From Pseudomonas brassicacearum (lineage in GTDB: Bacteria > Pseudomonadota > Gammaproteobacteria > Pseudomonadales > Pseudomonadaceae): 64,000 nucleotides of DNA. The DNA lies in the NCBI RefSeq assembly GCF_000585995.1, contig NZ_CP007410.1, forward strand, positions 3,189,430 to 3,253,429. Direction: 5' to 3'. The translations under genes were made by a program, and so were the position numbers. This document shows positions 63,616-64,000 of the stretch, in pieces. The notes beneath the pieces were generated by a model. That model was given only the letters and a program-made list of their open reading frames with translations, did not search any database and had not been told where the DNA came from. Each line of letters begins with the position of its first letter. Within the stretch, counting starts at the first letter, position 1.

Positions 63616-64000
63616 CCATTGCCCTTCTGACACAGGGTCAACTAAGTATCGTCAGTACCTGTGAAGCCATTGTTCCTGACAGCCGACATTTTATTGCCAC
63701 GCAGCCACCATTGACCCAAACCCACTGGTATCAGCACTGGCCACAAGATGATTGTGGCGAGCGCCTGCACGCCAGGGCTGCTGTGGAACTGTGTCGCAGC
63801 GTCGGCAGCGAGCCTCATCCCACACAGTTGGTCTACGACAGCCTTCACCCTCCGGCACGCGGCGCCACTCCCCTGCTGCAAAGCCTGTTATCGCAATGCC
63901 CGGTGTTCATCGAGACCTGGGGCATCTGCAGTGGGCAATTCGATCCGGAGTACGCAGGTTCGCTGGCAAACCAGCTGCTGCAACCCGGGCAACGCCTGCT
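63612..64000 (+). CDS. KASIII-like protein, 5' part (runs off the window)
   Basis: At least 129 residues; no stop before the end of the window. 'LHARAAVELCRSVGSEP' and 'IETWGICSGQFDPEYAGSLA' look like the N-terminal half and nucleophile elbow of a thiolase-fold synthase, with Cys-Ser-Gly at the active-site position. The start overlaps the dehydrogenase stop (ATGA). A full sequence is needed to confirm the family. Confidence 0.55.
   Translation, partial: MTIALLTQGQLSIVSTCEAIVPDSRHFIATQPPLTQTHWYQHWPQDDCGERLHARAAVELCRSVGSEPHPTQLVYDSLHPPARGATPLLQSLLSQCPVFIETWGICSGQFDPEYAGSLANQLLQPGQRL

Overview
The window is GC-rich, densely packed DNA that fits a Pseudomonas of the P. fluorescens group. The signs are: many short REP hairpins of the type GTGGGAGCGGGCTTGCCCGCGAA / GTGGCGAGGGAGCTTGCTCCCGC, an OprD-family porin, FecI/FecR/TonB surface signalling, Pseudomonas-type catabolic operons, and frequent 4-nt (ATGA/GTGA) gene overlaps. 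No rRNA, tRNA, insertion sequence, prophage or CRISPR array was seen.

Layout. (1) 1-8.3 kb: end of an exbD-tonB pair, an SDR dehydrogenase, a convergent AraC regulator, and a four-gene minus-strand signalling operon (NarL-type kinase and regulator, then a hybrid CHASE3/HAMP/PAS kinase and a stand-alone receiver) whose genes overlap at every junction. (2) 8.4-24.65 kb: an iron-uptake island. A FecI-type sigma factor, a FecR anti-sigma factor and a TonB-dependent transducer receptor precede an NIS siderophore operon whose gene order and families match achromobactin (acsF-D-E-yhcA-C-B-A). It ends in a FhuF-like reductase and an RraA-fold protein rather than the cbrABCD transporter. Good Fur-box candidates overlap the -10 elements of both control promoters. 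(3) 24.65-28.9 kb: a Cys-rich hypothetical gene, a TetR/NTF2-like pair with a perfect 14-bp palindrome, pssA and an AraC-family regulator.

(4) 29-32.6 kb: UDP-glucuronate epimerase, an ArnC/RgtE-like GT2, a LAB_N small membrane protein and an ArnT/Rgt-like membrane glycosyltransferase. With the UDP-glucose dehydrogenase at 42.5 kb these suggest uronic-acid (GalA-type) decoration of LPS. (5) 32.9-41.5 kb: a short/branched-chain acyl-CoA oxidation operon (fadDx-fadB2x-fadAx-acyl-CoA dehydrogenase-fadB1x type), converging on an acyl-CoA dehydrogenase/3-hydroxyisobutyryl-CoA hydrolase pair. A tandem array of about six 133-bp REP units lies between them. (6) 41.6-46.4 kb: an HPP-family membrane protein, ugd, and an unusual trio (GNAT-like protein, membrane desaturase, ferritin-like PF10118 protein). 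(7) 46.5-52.9 kb: two paralogous LysR regulators around an NTF2-like and a DUF1445 gene, then an MFS transporter and an OprD porin.

(8) 53.6 kb to the end: a lower-GC, tightly overlapping biosynthetic cluster built from stand-alone parts: two acyl carrier proteins, a PLP decarboxylase of the DAP-decarboxylase fold, a KASIII-like pair (one partner without the catalytic Cys), three AMP-forming ligases, a VOC protein, an acyl-CoA dehydrogenase and the start of a third KASIII-like gene. I do not recognise it as a known natural-product pathway. It is the best candidate here for an undescribed system, and it continues beyond the window.
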